DNA from: Methylophilaceae bacterium UBA6140
GTDB taxonomy: Bacteria; Pseudomonadota; Gammaproteobacteria; Burkholderiales; Methylophilaceae
DNA: 15,953 bases
Assembly (NCBI GenBank): GCA_002423265.1
Contig: DIVE01000094.1
Location: 1-15,953, forward strand
Direction: 5' to 3'
Part shown: positions 7,997-15,357 of the stretch, piece by piece
How positions within the stretch are numbered: the stretch's first letter is position 1
How the letters are laid out: every line of letters starts with the position of its first letter
The notes under the pieces: model-generated
What the model was told of the DNA's origin: nothing
Databases searched by the model: none
The model's input: only the letters and a program-made list of their open reading frames with translations
Position numbers and translations under genes: made by a program

Positions 7997-8200
7997 ATGG
8001 CTGAACAAGCTGAACAAGCAAAAGAAATCGAAATCACAGTAAAAGACCTGCCGTTGCACTGTCCGACCAAAGAAGTCGCGCTCTGGTGTTCGCACCCGCG
8101 CGTTTTTCTGGATATTGCAGCCAGCGGTCATGCCATGTGCCCTTACTGCGGCACGCAGTACAAACTCAAGGCTGGCGAAGTGGTGGGCCACCACCACTGA
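7997..8200 (+). CDS. Small CHCC-type zinc-finger protein
   Basis: This is a 67-residue protein of the zf-CHCC family, related to the zinc-binding part of the complex I subunit NDUFS6. Likely zinc ligands are C22 (LHCPT), H33 (SHPRVFLDI), C48 and C51 (MCPYCGTQYKL); C31 is an extra cysteine. The N-terminus is charged and the protein ends in three histidines. AGGA lies seven bases before the ATG. It follows ilvE by 27 bases; an exact TATAAT (7965-7970) overlaps the ilvE stop, but with no -35 at the right distance. Its last 35 bases overlap the 3' end of murI on the other strand. Function in bacteria is not settled; the family call is secure. Confidence 0.9.
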   Translation: MAEQAEQAKEIEITVKDLPLHCPTKEVALWCSHPRVFLDIAASGHAMCPYCGTQYKLKAGEVVGHHH

Positions 8201-9080
8201 TGCCGCCTGTTCTGGCCGGGCCTGATCCGAGCGCTTCGGGCAAGGCATGAAAACCCGCTACGGCGCCCCGCGCACCAGCGTCCCACAATCTTGAAATCAC
8301 TGCGGCCGTTTCCTGCAACTCCCTGCTGTCGGCACGGTTGATCCAGAATGTCGTTTCAGGCTCTCCCGGCACATCATTAAGCAAAGCAGCCTCCCGCAAC
8401 CGTCTTTCAACCTGCCGCGCAACCGCTTCACCAGTATCGATCAGCGTCACTGACGGCCCGGCTTCGGCTTCAATCAAGGGCCGCAAAAAAGGATAATGCG
8501 TACAGCCGAGCACAATCGTATCGGCGCCCGCTGCCAGCAAGGGTCGCACATACTGCGCGACCAGCGCCCGCGTTGCCGCACCATCCAGCTCGCCGCGCTC
8601 CACACACTCCACCAGCCCGTGGCAGGCCTGAGTGACGACCTGCACGTTCTTGCCGTAACTTTCCAGCAGCGCTGCGAACTGTGCGCTTTTGAGTGTGCCG
8701 CTGGTCGCCAGCACACCGACTACTCCGCTGCGCGTCGCCGCTGCCGCCGGTTTGACGGCCGGCTCCATGCCAATGACGGGCAGTGAAAAATGACTACGCA
8801 GGGTCGCTATCGCCGACGCCGTCGCCGTATTGCAGGCGACGACGATGGCCTTGGCCCCCTGTCCGACCAGAAAGCGCGTGAGCGAGAGCGAACGCTCGCG
8901 AATAAACTCGGCGGACTTGTTGCCATAGGGTGCGTAGCCGGAATCGGCACAGTAAAGCAAAGCCTCATGCGGCATGCACTCACGGATATGCTTCAACACG
9001 GAGACACCGCCTATGCCGGAATCAAATACGCCGATGGGGGAACTCTTGCCCGGTGAGGATGCGGATGCGTTGATGGTCAC
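8166..9080 (-). CDS. murI: Glutamate racemase
   Basis: MurI converts L-glutamate to D-glutamate for peptidoglycan. The two catalytic cysteines are present: C83 in VVACNTATA and C193 in VLGCTHYPFL. D20-S21 lies in the N-terminal GVFDSGIGGVSVL, and YCADSGYAPYG also matches the family. At 304 residues it is longer than the usual 265-285; the surplus is an unconserved N-terminal stretch (about 15 residues) and a Gly/Pro-rich C-terminal tail (about 20 residues). The start is GTG at 9080, with no good Shine-Dalgarno; no upstream in-frame ATG is available. The tail runs 35 bases into the convergent zinc-finger gene. Product assignment is firm; exact ends are less so. Confidence 0.95.
   Translation of the reverse strand: MTINASASSPGKSSPIGVFDSGIGGVSVLKHIRECMPHEALLYCADSGYAPYGNKSAEFIRERSLSLTRFLVGQGAKAIVVACNTATASAIATLRSHFSLPVIGMEPAVKPAAAATRSGVVGVLATSGTLKSAQFAALLESYGKNVQVVTQACHGLVECVERGELDGAATRALVAQYVRPLLAAGADTIVLGCTHYPFLRPLIEAEAGPSVTLIDTGEAVARQVERRLREAALLNDVPGEPETTFWINRADSRELQETAAVISRLWDAGARGAVAGFHALPEALGSGPARTGGISGGGPPLRQP
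8179..8198. repeat. Inverted repeat in the zinc-finger/murI overlap
   Basis: Perfect 8-bp arms (8179-8186 and 8191-8198) flank a 4-base spacer. It lies in the last codons of the zinc-finger gene (Val-Val-Gly-His-His-His) and, on the other strand, in the murI tail codons. No T-run follows on either side, so it is not a standard terminator, but a hairpin could form in both transcripts. Confidence 0.55.
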
Positions 9081-9167
9081 GAAAGACGGCTTTGCATGAA
9101 AATCGAAATTGAAAAGGAGTTTAGCTGAACTGCGTGCGGGATGTCATGGTCTTGTCGCAAGCTACTC

Positions 9168-9173
9168 TATAAT
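9168..9173 (+). promoter_or_regulatory. Possible -10 box for the cobalamin adenosyltransferase gene
   Basis: An exact TATAAT lies 24 bases before the chosen ATG at 9198, in the 117-base divergent gap with murI. No good -35 sits at 16-18 bases. It supports the downstream ATG: a start at 9141, the longest open frame, would lie upstream of this promoter. Confidence 0.35.
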
Positions 9174-9197
9174 GATGGGCAACTGCAAAGGAAAAGC

Positions 9198-9752
9198 ATG
9201 GCAAACCGACTCAGCAAAATCTATACGCGCACCGGCGACGACGGCACCACCGGCCTCGGCGATGGCAGCCGGATCAACAAGGACAGCCTGCGGGTCGAAG
9301 CAATGGGCGATGTCGATGAGCTGAATGCCGTCATCGGCATACTGCTGACCGAGCCGCTGTCTGAAATCATCGTCAGCACCCTCACCCGTGTGCAGCATGA
9401 TCTCTTCGACCTCGGCGGCGAAATCTGCATCCCCGGTTACGAAATGGTCAAGGCCGAGCGCGTTTCAGCACTGGAAGCAACCCTCGACCAACTCAACGAC
9501 CAGCTCGAACCGCTGCAGGAATTCATTCTGCCGGGCGGCACACGCGCTGCCGCCTACTGCCATCTGGCAAGGACCGTCTGCCGCCGCGCGGAGCGTCAGC
9601 TCACCCGCCTCAGCCGCGAAGAAACGGTCACTCCGGTTTCCTTGCAATATCTGAACCGACTCTCCGACCTGCTGTTTGTCATGTGCCGCATCATCAACAA
9701 GAACGCGAACCAGGCGGACGTGCTCTGGAAGAACAAAAATCAGGAAAAATGA
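9198..9752 (+). CDS. PduO-type cob(I)alamin adenosyltransferase
   Basis: The enzyme transfers adenosyl from ATP to cob(I)alamin or cob(I)yrinate diamide to make adenosylcobalamin. The 184-residue protein has the N-terminal ATP-binding signature KIYTRTGDDGTTGLGDGSRI followed by GDVDELNA, and in the C-terminal helical half the ARTVCRRAERQL motif and LNRLSDLLFVMCRIIN. The open frame extends upstream to 9141, but I chose the ATG at 9198: homologues begin close to the KIYTRTGD motif, AAAGGAAA (9187-9194) lies in place, and a -10 box falls between the two starts. It stands alone between the divergent murI and pcnB. It implies use of adenosylcobalamin, though no corrin synthesis genes are in view. 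Confidence 0.95.
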   Translation: MANRLSKIYTRTGDDGTTGLGDGSRINKDSLRVEAMGDVDELNAVIGILLTEPLSEIIVSTLTRVQHDLFDLGGEICIPGYEMVKAERVSALEATLDQLNDQLEPLQEFILPGGTRAAAYCHLARTVCRRAERQLTRLSREETVTPVSLQYLNRLSDLLFVMCRIINKNANQADVLWKNKNQEK

Positions 9753-9816
9753 CCGCTTTCACCAGCGCACGAACCTGGTGCTCTAGCCAAGAAAAACCCA
9801 AACGCACGCTTTACGT

Positions 9817-9822
9817 TATAAT
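9817..9822 (+). promoter_or_regulatory. pcnB: Probable -10 box for pcnB
   Basis: An exact TATAAT lies 38 bases before the chosen pcnB ATG. The -35 region at 17 bases (AAACCC) is poor. The expected transcription start near 9829 favours the ATG at 9861 over the TTG at 9831. Confidence 0.4.
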
Positions 9823-9860
9823 TCGGCCACTTGGCTGAATGGATTCAGGCTGCACCTCTG

Positions 9861-11228
9861 ATGATCAAAAAATTGCTGCAACGGGTATTCAACCCAGGCA
9901 AAAAAACCGAAAAAAAACTGCATGCCGCTTTGCGGGGTAATGGCAAACGCATATCCGCCAAAGCCCATGGCATCAACCGCAAACTGTTGAGCAGCGCCGC
10001 GCTGAAGACCACCGAAGGACTGCAGAACGCAGGCTTCGAGGCTTATATCGTCGGCGGCGCCGTGCGCGACCTGCTGCTGAAAAGACGACCCAAGGATTTC
10101 GACGTTGCCACCAACGCCACGCCGGAACAGGTCAACCGCGTATTCCGCCGTTCGCGCATCATCGGCCGCCGTTTCCGCTTGGTACATGTCATGTTCGGCG
10201 ATGAAACGATCGAGGTCTCAACCTTCCGCGGCAGCCATCTGGCCGAAAGCGATCACGCCAAGACTGCCGATAGCGGACGCATTCTGCGCGACAACGTATT
10301 CGGCAATCAGGAAGAAGATGCCGTCCGCCGGGATTTCACCGCCAATGCGCTGTATTACGACCCGGCAACCGAAGAGCTGATCGACTTTCATCACGGTGTC
10401 GCCGATATCGAGAGCGGCGTCCTGCGCATGATCGGCGATCCGGCTACTCGCTACCGCGAAGACCCGGTGCGCATGCTCCGTGCGATCCGGCTCTCGGCCA
10501 AGCTCGGACTCAAGCTCGACCGCGCTACCGAGGCTCCTATCCCGAAAATGGCCGATCTGTTGAAAGACGTGCCCGAGTCGCGTCTGTTCGATGAAATGCT
10601 GAAGCTTTTCCTCTCCGGCCATGCGCTGGAAAGCGCGCGCGAACTGCGCAAACACGGACTGCACCATGGCATGCTGCCTCTGCTGGACGTCGTGCTGGAA
10701 CAACCGGCGGGCGAGCGCTTCGTCAATCTGGCACTGAAAAACACCGATGACCGCGTGCTGAGCGACAAGCCGGTGTCGCCGAGTTTTCTGTTTGCCACCC
10801 TGCTCTGGCATGAAGTGCTTGCAGCCTGGAAGAAATACCAGGCCGCAGGTGAGCGTCCGATCCCGGCGTTGCACATGGCAATGACCGAAGTCACCGAAGT
10901 GCAGGCGGAAAAACTCGCCATCCACAAACGTTACAGCAGCACCATGCGCGAAATCTGGGGCCTGCAGCCGAGGTTCGAACAGCGCGCAGGCAAACGCCCC
11001 TACGGACTGATCGAGCATCCGCGCTTCCGCGCCGCCTACGATTTTCTGTTACTGCGCTGCGAATCCGGCGAAGCACCTGCCGAGCTCGGCCAGTGGTGGA
11101 CGGATTTCGCTGCGGCCGATGGCGAAGCCCGTGCCGCCATGTTGTTGCCGGACAATGAACCGAAAAAACGCCGGCGCCGCCGGCGCAGCAAATCCGATGC
11201 CGGCAGCGCTGCCGAGCCTTCCGCATGA
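9861..11228 (+). CDS. pcnB: Poly(A) polymerase I
   Basis: PcnB adds 3' poly(A) tails to RNA, marking it for decay. The 455-residue protein belongs to the class II nucleotidyltransferases. Numbered from the ATG: GGAVRDLLL starts at G65, the catalytic DFD is D79/D81 in RRPKDFDVAT, E118 in TIEVSTFRG is the likely third carboxylate, and RRDFTANALYYDP and REDPVRMLRAIR follow. The RRSRIIGRRFRLVHV stretch and the Arg-rich C-terminal tail (KKRRRRRRSKS) favour poly(A) polymerase over CCA-adding enzyme. A TTG at 9831 would add ten residues; I prefer the ATG at 9861 because of the -10 box at 9817, though no clear Shine-Dalgarno precedes it. Its stop overlaps the folK start as ATGA. It probably leads a long co-directional gene run. 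Confidence 0.95.
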   Translation: MIKKLLQRVFNPGKKTEKKLHAALRGNGKRISAKAHGINRKLLSSAALKTTEGLQNAGFEAYIVGGAVRDLLLKRRPKDFDVATNATPEQVNRVFRRSRIIGRRFRLVHVMFGDETIEVSTFRGSHLAESDHAKTADSGRILRDNVFGNQEEDAVRRDFTANALYYDPATEELIDFHHGVADIESGVLRMIGDPATRYREDPVRMLRAIRLSAKLGLKLDRATEAPIPKMADLLKDVPESRLFDEMLKLFLSGHALESARELRKHGLHHGMLPLLDVVLEQPAGERFVNLALKNTDDRVLSDKPVSPSFLFATLLWHEVLAAWKKYQAAGERPIPALHMAMTEVTEVQAEKLAIHKRYSSTMREIWGLQPRFEQRAGKRPYGLIEHPRFRAAYDFLLLRCESGEAPAELGQWWTDFAAADGEARAAMLLPDNEPKKRRRRRRSKSDAGSAAEPSA

Positions 11229-11731
11229 GCCGGGCCTATGTTGCGCTGGGCAGCAATCTGGGGTTCCCGCAACAGCAGATACTCAAGGCGTTTGAACAGC
11301 TGGAAGGATTGCCGCTGACCGAGGTGGTGAAAAAATCCTCGCTTTACCACAGCGCGCCTGTCGGCTACGACGACCAACCGGATTTCATCAATGCCGTCGC
11401 CGAGCTGCGTACAAAACTCGATCCCGAAAAGCTCTTGAGCTACCTGCTGGCGATCGAAAACCTGCATGGCCGCCGTCGGCCTTTCCCCAACGCGCCGCGC
11501 CAGCTCGACCTCGATCTCTTGCTGTATGACGAGCGGCAGATGCAGACGGCGAATTTGACACTCCCGCACCCCCGGATGCACACGCGCGGCTTTGTGCTGT
11601 TACCATTAGCGGAAATCGCACCGGAGCTGAACATCCCGGGACTGGCTGCCGAGACTGGCGCGGCAGACAGAACAGTCGCGCAACTGGCAGCAGCATGCGG
11701 CGATCAGGGCGTAACCAGAATAACCCCTTGA
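11225..11731 (+). CDS. folK: 2-amino-4-hydroxy-6-hydroxymethyldihydropteridine diphosphokinase
   Basis: FolK transfers pyrophosphate from ATP to 6-hydroxymethyl-dihydropterin in folate synthesis. The 168-residue length is normal. Signatures: YVALGSNLG at the N-terminus, SSLYHSAPVG (38-47), DFINAVAEL (53-61), and the HPPK motif NAPRQLDLDLLLYD with the magnesium-binding pair D95 and D97, then LPHPRMHTRGFVLLPLAEIAP. The ATG at 11225 shares ATGA with the pcnB stop, so translation is probably coupled. pcnB-folK is a familiar pairing in proteobacteria. Downstream, PanB uses a folate cofactor, which gives a metabolic link along the run. Confidence 0.97.
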   Translation: MSRAYVALGSNLGFPQQQILKAFEQLEGLPLTEVVKKSSLYHSAPVGYDDQPDFINAVAELRTKLDPEKLLSYLLAIENLHGRRRPFPNAPRQLDLDLLLYDERQMQTANLTLPHPRMHTRGFVLLPLAEIAPELNIPGLAAETGAADRTVAQLAAACGDQGVTRITP

Positions 11732-11751
11732 GGGTGTGAAGCCATTACTCT

Positions 11752-12414
11752 ATGACCATCATCAAGACAGACCTGACCGACAGATACCCGCATATCGTCA
11801 TCGAAGGCCCGATCGGCAGCGGCAAGACCACGCTCGCTCGCAAGCTGGCTGACCGCTATGCGGCCTCGCTGCTGCTGGAAAACGCCGAAGCCAACCCGTT
11901 TCTGCCGCGCTTCTATCAGGATTTGCAGCGTTATGCGTTGCCAACTCAGCTGTTCTTCCTGTTTCAACGGGCCAACCAGTTGAGCGATCTGACCCAGCGC
12001 GACATGTTCTCACAGGCGGCGATTGCCGATTTCTTCCTCGAAAAAGACCCAATCTTCGCCCGCCTCAACCTCGACGATGAGGAATTCGCCCTTTACCGGC
12101 AAATCTACCAGCACCTGCATCTGAAGGCTTCAACACCGGATCTGGTGATCTATCTGCAAACCCCGGTGGACGCTTTGCTGGAACGCATCGCCCAGCGCAA
12201 TGTCAGTTACGAACAGGAAATCCCGCGCGAGTATCTGGTGCGGCTGGCGGACGCCTACAGCGATTTCTTTCACCAGTACGACGCTTCCCCCATCCTCATT
12301 GTCAACAATGAAAAACTCAACACGGCGGCAGACGAAGCCTCACTGGATATGCTGATAGAACGCGCACTGCAGCTACGCAGCAGGCGTGAATTCTTTAACC
12401 CGGATTTCGCCTAG
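11752..12414 (+). CDS. Deoxynucleoside kinase (deoxyadenosine/deoxycytidine/deoxyguanosine kinase family)
   Basis: Enzymes of this family phosphorylate deoxynucleosides to monophosphates for nucleotide salvage. The 220-residue protein has a P-loop GPIGSGKT (19-26), followed by the family's acceptor-site pattern [26 protein letters not shown], the [16 protein letters not shown] region, [21 protein letters not shown] (the arginine-rich lid) and a C-terminal [12 protein letters not shown]. Which base it prefers cannot be told. It starts 20 bases after folK and stops 14 bases before panB; the Shine-Dalgarno is weak (GAGGGTG lies rather far upstream). Placement between folK and panB is, to my knowledge, common in betaproteobacteria. 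Confidence 0.9.
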   Translation: MTIIKTDLTDRYPHIVIEGPIGSGKTTLARKLADRYAASLLLENAEANPFLPRFYQDLQRYALPTQLFFLFQRANQLSDLTQRDMFSQAAIADFFLEKDPIFARLNLDDEEFALYRQIYQHLHLKASTPDLVIYLQTPVDALLERIAQRNVSYEQEIPREYLVRLADAYSDFFHQYDASPILIVNNEKLNTAADEASLDMLIERALQLRSRREFFNPDFA

Positions 12415-12428
12415 CAGAGGAAACCCTG

Positions 12429-13214
12429 ATGAACCTGGTCACCCTGCAGCAAATGAAAACGCAAGGCAAGAAAATCGCCGTGCTGACCTGCTACGACGCC
12501 AGCTTTGCCAGCTTGCTGGAACAGGCCGGTGTCGATGTTCTGCTGGTCGGCGACTCGCTCGGCATGGTGCTGCACGGTGCCAAAAGCACGCTCAGCGTCA
12601 CCCTGCATGACATGCAGTATCACACCCGCTGCGTCGCCGAAGGCAGCAAGAGCGCTTATATCGTCACCGACATGCCGTTCGGCAGCTATCAGCAATCGCC
12701 CGAACAGGCTTTGCGCAATGCCGCACGGCTGATGGCAGCAGGAGCGCACATGGTCAAGCTCGAAGGCGGCGCCGTGATGGCGGAAACTGTGCGGTTTCTG
12801 GTCTCGCGCGGCATCCCGGTATGCGGCCATCTCGGCTTCACGCCGCAATCCGTGCATCTGCTGGGCGGCTATCGCGTACAGGGCCGCGACGATGCCCAGG
12901 CCGCGAAACTGTTGCAGGATGCCAGGGCACTGGCCGATGCCGGCGCAGGCTTGTTGGTACTGGAAATGGTGCCGGCAACGCTGGCAGCAGAAATCACTGC
13001 AGCCATCGGCATTCCGACCATCGGCATCGGTGCCGGCACGGATTGCGACGGCCAGGTGCTGGTGTTGCAGGACATGCTGGGCATCTACGCCGGCAAATCA
13101 CCGAGGTTCTCGCGCAATTTCATGCAGGGTGCAGAAAGCATACAGGCGGCGGTAGAGCATTATGTGCAAGCGGTCAAATCCGGCGAGTTTCCGGCTGCGG
13201 AGCATTGCTTCTAG
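12429..13214 (+). CDS. panB: 3-methyl-2-oxobutanoate hydroxymethyltransferase (ketopantoate synthase)
   Basis: PanB transfers a hydroxymethyl group from 5,10-methylene-tetrahydrofolate to alpha-ketoisovalerate, the first committed step to pantothenate. The 261-residue length matches the family. Magnesium and substrate residues are seen as D42 in [11 protein letters not shown]81 in [10 protein letters not shown] and E112 in KLEGG; the catalytic E179 is in LVLEMVPA. The ATG at 12429 has AGAGGAAA (12416-12423) upstream. Its TAG stop abuts the panC ATG with no spacer. alpha-Ketoisovalerate is also the precursor handled by IlvE, encoded about 4.5 kb upstream as a separate unit. Confidence 0.98.
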   Translation: MNLVTLQQMKTQGKKIAVLTCYDASFASLLEQAGVDVLLVGDSLGMVLHGAKSTLSVTLHDMQYHTRCVAEGSKSAYIVTDMPFGSYQQSPEQALRNAARLMAAGAHMVKLEGGAVMAETVRFLVSRGIPVCGHLGFTPQSVHLLGGYRVQGRDDAQAAKLLQDARALADAGAGLLVLEMVPATLAAEITAAIGIPTIGIGAGTDCDGQVLVLQDMLGIYAGKSPRFSRNFMQGAESIQAAVEHYVQAVKSGEFPAAEHCF

Positions 13215-14048
13215 ATGCAAGTCATTCATACCGTGGAAGCGCTGCGGCAAACACTGATGGCAAAGCACGCCATCGCCTTCGTGCCGACCATGGGCAACCT
13301 GCATACCGGCCATCTGCATCTGGCCGAACTGGCAAAACAGCACGGGCAATCTGTGGTCGTCAGCATTTTCGTCAACCCGCTGCAATTCGGTGCCAATGAA
13401 GACCTCGCCAGCTACCCGCGCACCTTGCAGGCCGACTGCGAGAAACTGCGCGCGGCCGGCGTCGATATCGTCTTTGCGCCGGATGAACACGAAATGTACC
13501 CGGAGCCGCAGACCATTACCGTCAACCCACCACCTGTCGCCAACGAGCTTTGCGGTGCGGCGCGGCCGGGGCATTTTGCCGGCGTGGCCACCGTCGTCCT
13601 GAAACTGTTCAACATGGTACAGCCGCAAGTCGCTGTATTCGGCAAGAAGGATTTTCAGCAGCTGGCCATCATCCGCCAGCTGACCGCTCAGCTTAACCTG
13701 CCGGTCGAGATCATTGCAGGCGAAACGATGCGCGAGGCCGACGGCCTTGCCATGAGCTCACGCAACGGCTATCTGACGGCAGCGCAAAGACAGGAAGCTC
13801 CGAGACTCTACCGCACCCTGCAACTGGTCGCCGAAGAGGTCACCAAAGGCGGGCAGGATTTTGCGGCGCTCGAAGCACAAGCCGTCCAATACCTCACGCA
13901 ACTGGGCTGGATCGTCGATTACATCAGCATACGCGCCAGCCGCACCCTCGCCGTCGCTACAGCGGAAGACCGCGAACTGGTCGTTCTCGGCGCCGCGCGT
14001 CTGGGCAAAACGCGCCTGATCGACAATCTCGAATTCTGCAGAACATGA
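13215..14048 (+). CDS. panC: Pantothenate synthetase (pantoate-beta-alanine ligase)
   Basis: PanC joins pantoate and beta-alanine using ATP. The 277-residue protein shows the nucleotidyl-transferase HIGH-type motif in [14 protein letters not shown] (H30 and H33), [21 protein letters not shown], the [15 protein letters not shown] stretch and the KMSKS-equivalent MSSRNGYL. The ATG directly follows the panB stop, so it must be read by coupled or re-initiating ribosomes. panD follows after 67 bases with its own promoter. Confidence 0.98.
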   Translation: MQVIHTVEALRQTLMAKHAIAFVPTMGNLHTGHLHLAELAKQHGQSVVVSIFVNPLQFGANEDLASYPRTLQADCEKLRAAGVDIVFAPDEHEMYPEPQTITVNPPPVANELCGAARPGHFAGVATVVLKLFNMVQPQVAVFGKKDFQQLAIIRQLTAQLNLPVEIIAGETMREADGLAMSSRNGYLTAAQRQEAPRLYRTLQLVAEEVTKGGQDFAALEAQAVQYLTQLGWIVDYISIRASRTLAVATAEDRELVVLGAARLGKTRLIDNLEFCRT

Positions 14049-14056
14049 ACGCATTT

Positions 14057-14085
14057 TTGCACCGGTGGCGCTAAGTGACTATAAT
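14057..14085 (+). promoter_or_regulatory. panD: Promoter of panD
   Basis: -35 TTGCAC (14057-14062), spacer of exactly 17 bases, -10 TATAAT (14080-14085). It lies just after the panC stop (14048) and about 30 bases before the panD ATG. This is the best promoter match in the window and would let panD-rsfS-rlmH be transcribed independently of panBC. Confidence 0.65.
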
Positions 14086-14091
14086 GTCACT
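14074..14091. repeat. Inverted repeat centred on the panD -10 box
   Basis: Arms AGTGAC (14074-14079) and GTCACT (14086-14091) are perfect inverted copies, and the six bases between them are exactly the TATAAT -10 box. Such placement is what an operator would look like, but the arms are short and no regulator is identifiable. Confidence 0.5.
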
Positions 14092-14115
14092 CCTTTTGAA
14101 TCGACAAGGGTGTCC

Positions 14116-14508
14116 ATGCAAAGAACCATGCTCAAATCGAAGCTGCACCGTGTGCGCGTAACGCACTCGGAGCTCGACTACGAAGGTTCCTGCGCCATTG
14201 ATGAAGCCTTGATGGAGGCTGCCGACATTCGCGAGTATCAGCAGATCGACATCTACAACATCAACAACGGCGAGCGTTTCACCACTTACGCAATCCGTGC
14301 CGAACGCAATTCCGGCACCATCTCCGTCAACGGTGCCGCTGCGCGCAAGGCAAGCCCGAACGACCTCCTGATTATCGCCACCTATGCCAGCTACAACGAA
14401 ATCGAACTTGAGAAATTCAAGCCGCAGCTGGTCTATGTCGATAGCCAAAACCGCATCAAGGATCAACGCAACGCGATCCCTGTGCAAATATCCAACCAGG
14501 CTGCCTGA
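14116..14508 (+). CDS. panD: Aspartate 1-decarboxylase precursor
   Basis: PanD decarboxylates aspartate to beta-alanine, the second substrate of PanC. The proenzyme cleaves itself between G24 and S25 (YEGSCAID), making a pyruvoyl group from S25. Other active-site residues match: K9, R54, T57 and Y58 (ERFTTYAI), and the SVNGAAA motif. The 130-residue length fits. The open frame runs upstream to 14065, but the ATG at 14116 is right: AAGGG lies five bases before it, G24-S25 falls at the canonical position, and the longer start would lie upstream of the promoter. It completes panB-panC-panD in one place. Confidence 0.98.
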   Translation: MQRTMLKSKLHRVRVTHSELDYEGSCAIDEALMEAADIREYQQIDIYNINNGERFTTYAIRAERNSGTISVNGAAARKASPNDLLIIATYASYNEIELEKFKPQLVYVDSQNRIKDQRNAIPVQISNQAA

Positions 14509-14516
14509 AAATCTCA

Positions 14517-14879
14517 ATGCTAGATCTCGAAGAAATGAAACTGGCCGTCATCGACGCGCTGGAAGATATCAAGGCGTTTGATATCACTGTGATGGATGTA
14601 CGCAAGCTCACCGAAATGACTTCGTACATGATCGTCGCCAGCGCAAATTCCACCCGCCAGGCCAAGGCCATCGCCGACAACGTGCGCGAAAAGCTGAAGG
14701 CAAAAGGCGCCGAACTGCGCGGCACCGAAGGCGACAAGGAAGGCGAATGGGTGCTGGTCGATCTGGGCGACATCGTCGTCCACATCATGATTCCGAGCGC
14801 ACGCGCCTACTACAATCTGGAACAACTCTGGGGCGAGACGGAAATCCGCCGCTCTTCGAGCAAATCCGCCGCCGCATAA
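14517..14879 (+). CDS. rsfS: Ribosomal silencing factor RsfS
   Basis: RsfS binds ribosomal protein uL14 (L14) on the large subunit and blocks subunit joining when nutrients are scarce. The 120-residue protein shows the family pattern: FDITVMDVRKLTEMTSYMIVASANSTRQAKAIAD (24-57), the GTEGDKEGEWVLVDLGDIVVHIM core, and ARAYYNLEQLWGE near the end. The start at 14517 aligns with E. coli RsfS; an in-frame ATG at 14535 is less likely. The Shine-Dalgarno is weak and it lies 8 bases after panD, so coupling is likely. The usual upstream partner nadD is absent here; panD takes that place. Confidence 0.97.
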   Translation: MLDLEEMKLAVIDALEDIKAFDITVMDVRKLTEMTSYMIVASANSTRQAKAIADNVREKLKAKGAELRGTEGDKEGEWVLVDLGDIVVHIMIPSARAYYNLEQLWGETEIRRSSSKSAAA

Positions 14880-14886
14880 CCCCATC

Positions 14887-15354
14887 TTGAAACTGCGCAT
14901 CCTCTCGGTCGGCCATAAAATGCCTGATTGGGTGGATAAAGCCTGCGCGGAATACCTCAAGCGCATGCCGCGCGAGGCCAGCGTCGAAATCATCGAAATC
15001 AAGCCGGACAAGCGCGCTTCCGGCAAAAACTCTGACGTCGTACAGGAAGCCGAAGCTGCAAGAATTCTCGATGCGGCCGGCCGCGATTATCTGGTCGTAC
15101 TCGACGAACACGGCCAGGAAGTCACCACCACCCAGCTGGCGCAACGCATGGAACACTGGCTTACCGGCGGCCGTGACGTTTCGCTCGTGATCGGCGGTGC
15201 CGATGGCCTGCACAATTCGCTCAAACAAAAGGCCGATTGGCTCTGGAGCCTTTCAAAACTGACACTGCCGCACGGCATGGTACGGGTGGTGCTGGCCGAG
15301 CAACTTTATCGCGCCTGGTCGGTCATCCATCATCATCCCTACCACCGCGAATAA
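14887..15354 (+). CDS. rlmH: 23S rRNA (pseudouridine1915-N3)-methyltransferase RlmH
   Basis: RlmH methylates pseudouridine 1915 in helix 69 of 23S rRNA, using S-adenosylmethionine. The 155-residue protein is a SPOUT-fold enzyme with full-length family features: KLRILSVGHKMPDWV at the start, VSLVIGGADGL (98-108) forming part of the knotted cofactor site, and the conserved C-terminus LYRAWSVIHHHPYHRE. The start codon is TTG, aligning exactly with the MKL of E. coli RlmH. It lies 7 bases after the rsfS stop with no Shine-Dalgarno, so translation probably depends on coupling to rsfS. Confidence 0.97.
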   Translation: MKLRILSVGHKMPDWVDKACAEYLKRMPREASVEIIEIKPDKRASGKNSDVVQEAEAARILDAAGRDYLVVLDEHGQEVTTTQLAQRMEHWLTGGRDVSLVIGGADGLHNSLKQKADWLWSLSKLTLPHGMVRVVLAEQLYRAWSVIHHHPYHRE

Positions 15355-15357
15355 TTC

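Noticed and set aside
9760..9780. Inverted repeat CACCAG...CTGGTG between the adenosyltransferase gene and pcnB as a terminator
   Set aside because: The stem is only 6 bp with a 9-base loop and no T-run follows on the plus strand; too weak to call.
9828..9865. tRNA-like start (GGCTGAATGGATTCAGGC) upstream of pcnB
   Set aside because: It resembles the D-arm of a serine or leucine tRNA, but no anticodon arm, T-arm or acceptor pairing follows; the sequence runs straight into pcnB.
10218..11018. Open frame of 266 codons on the minus strand opposite pcnB
   Set aside because: It is an antisense shadow of a confident gene with no domain signal.
11165..11190. GC-rich palindromic stretch near the end of pcnB as a hairpin regulating folK
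   Set aside because: It is explained by repeated CGC/CGG arginine codons of the PcnB tail; no T-run or conserved element is visible.
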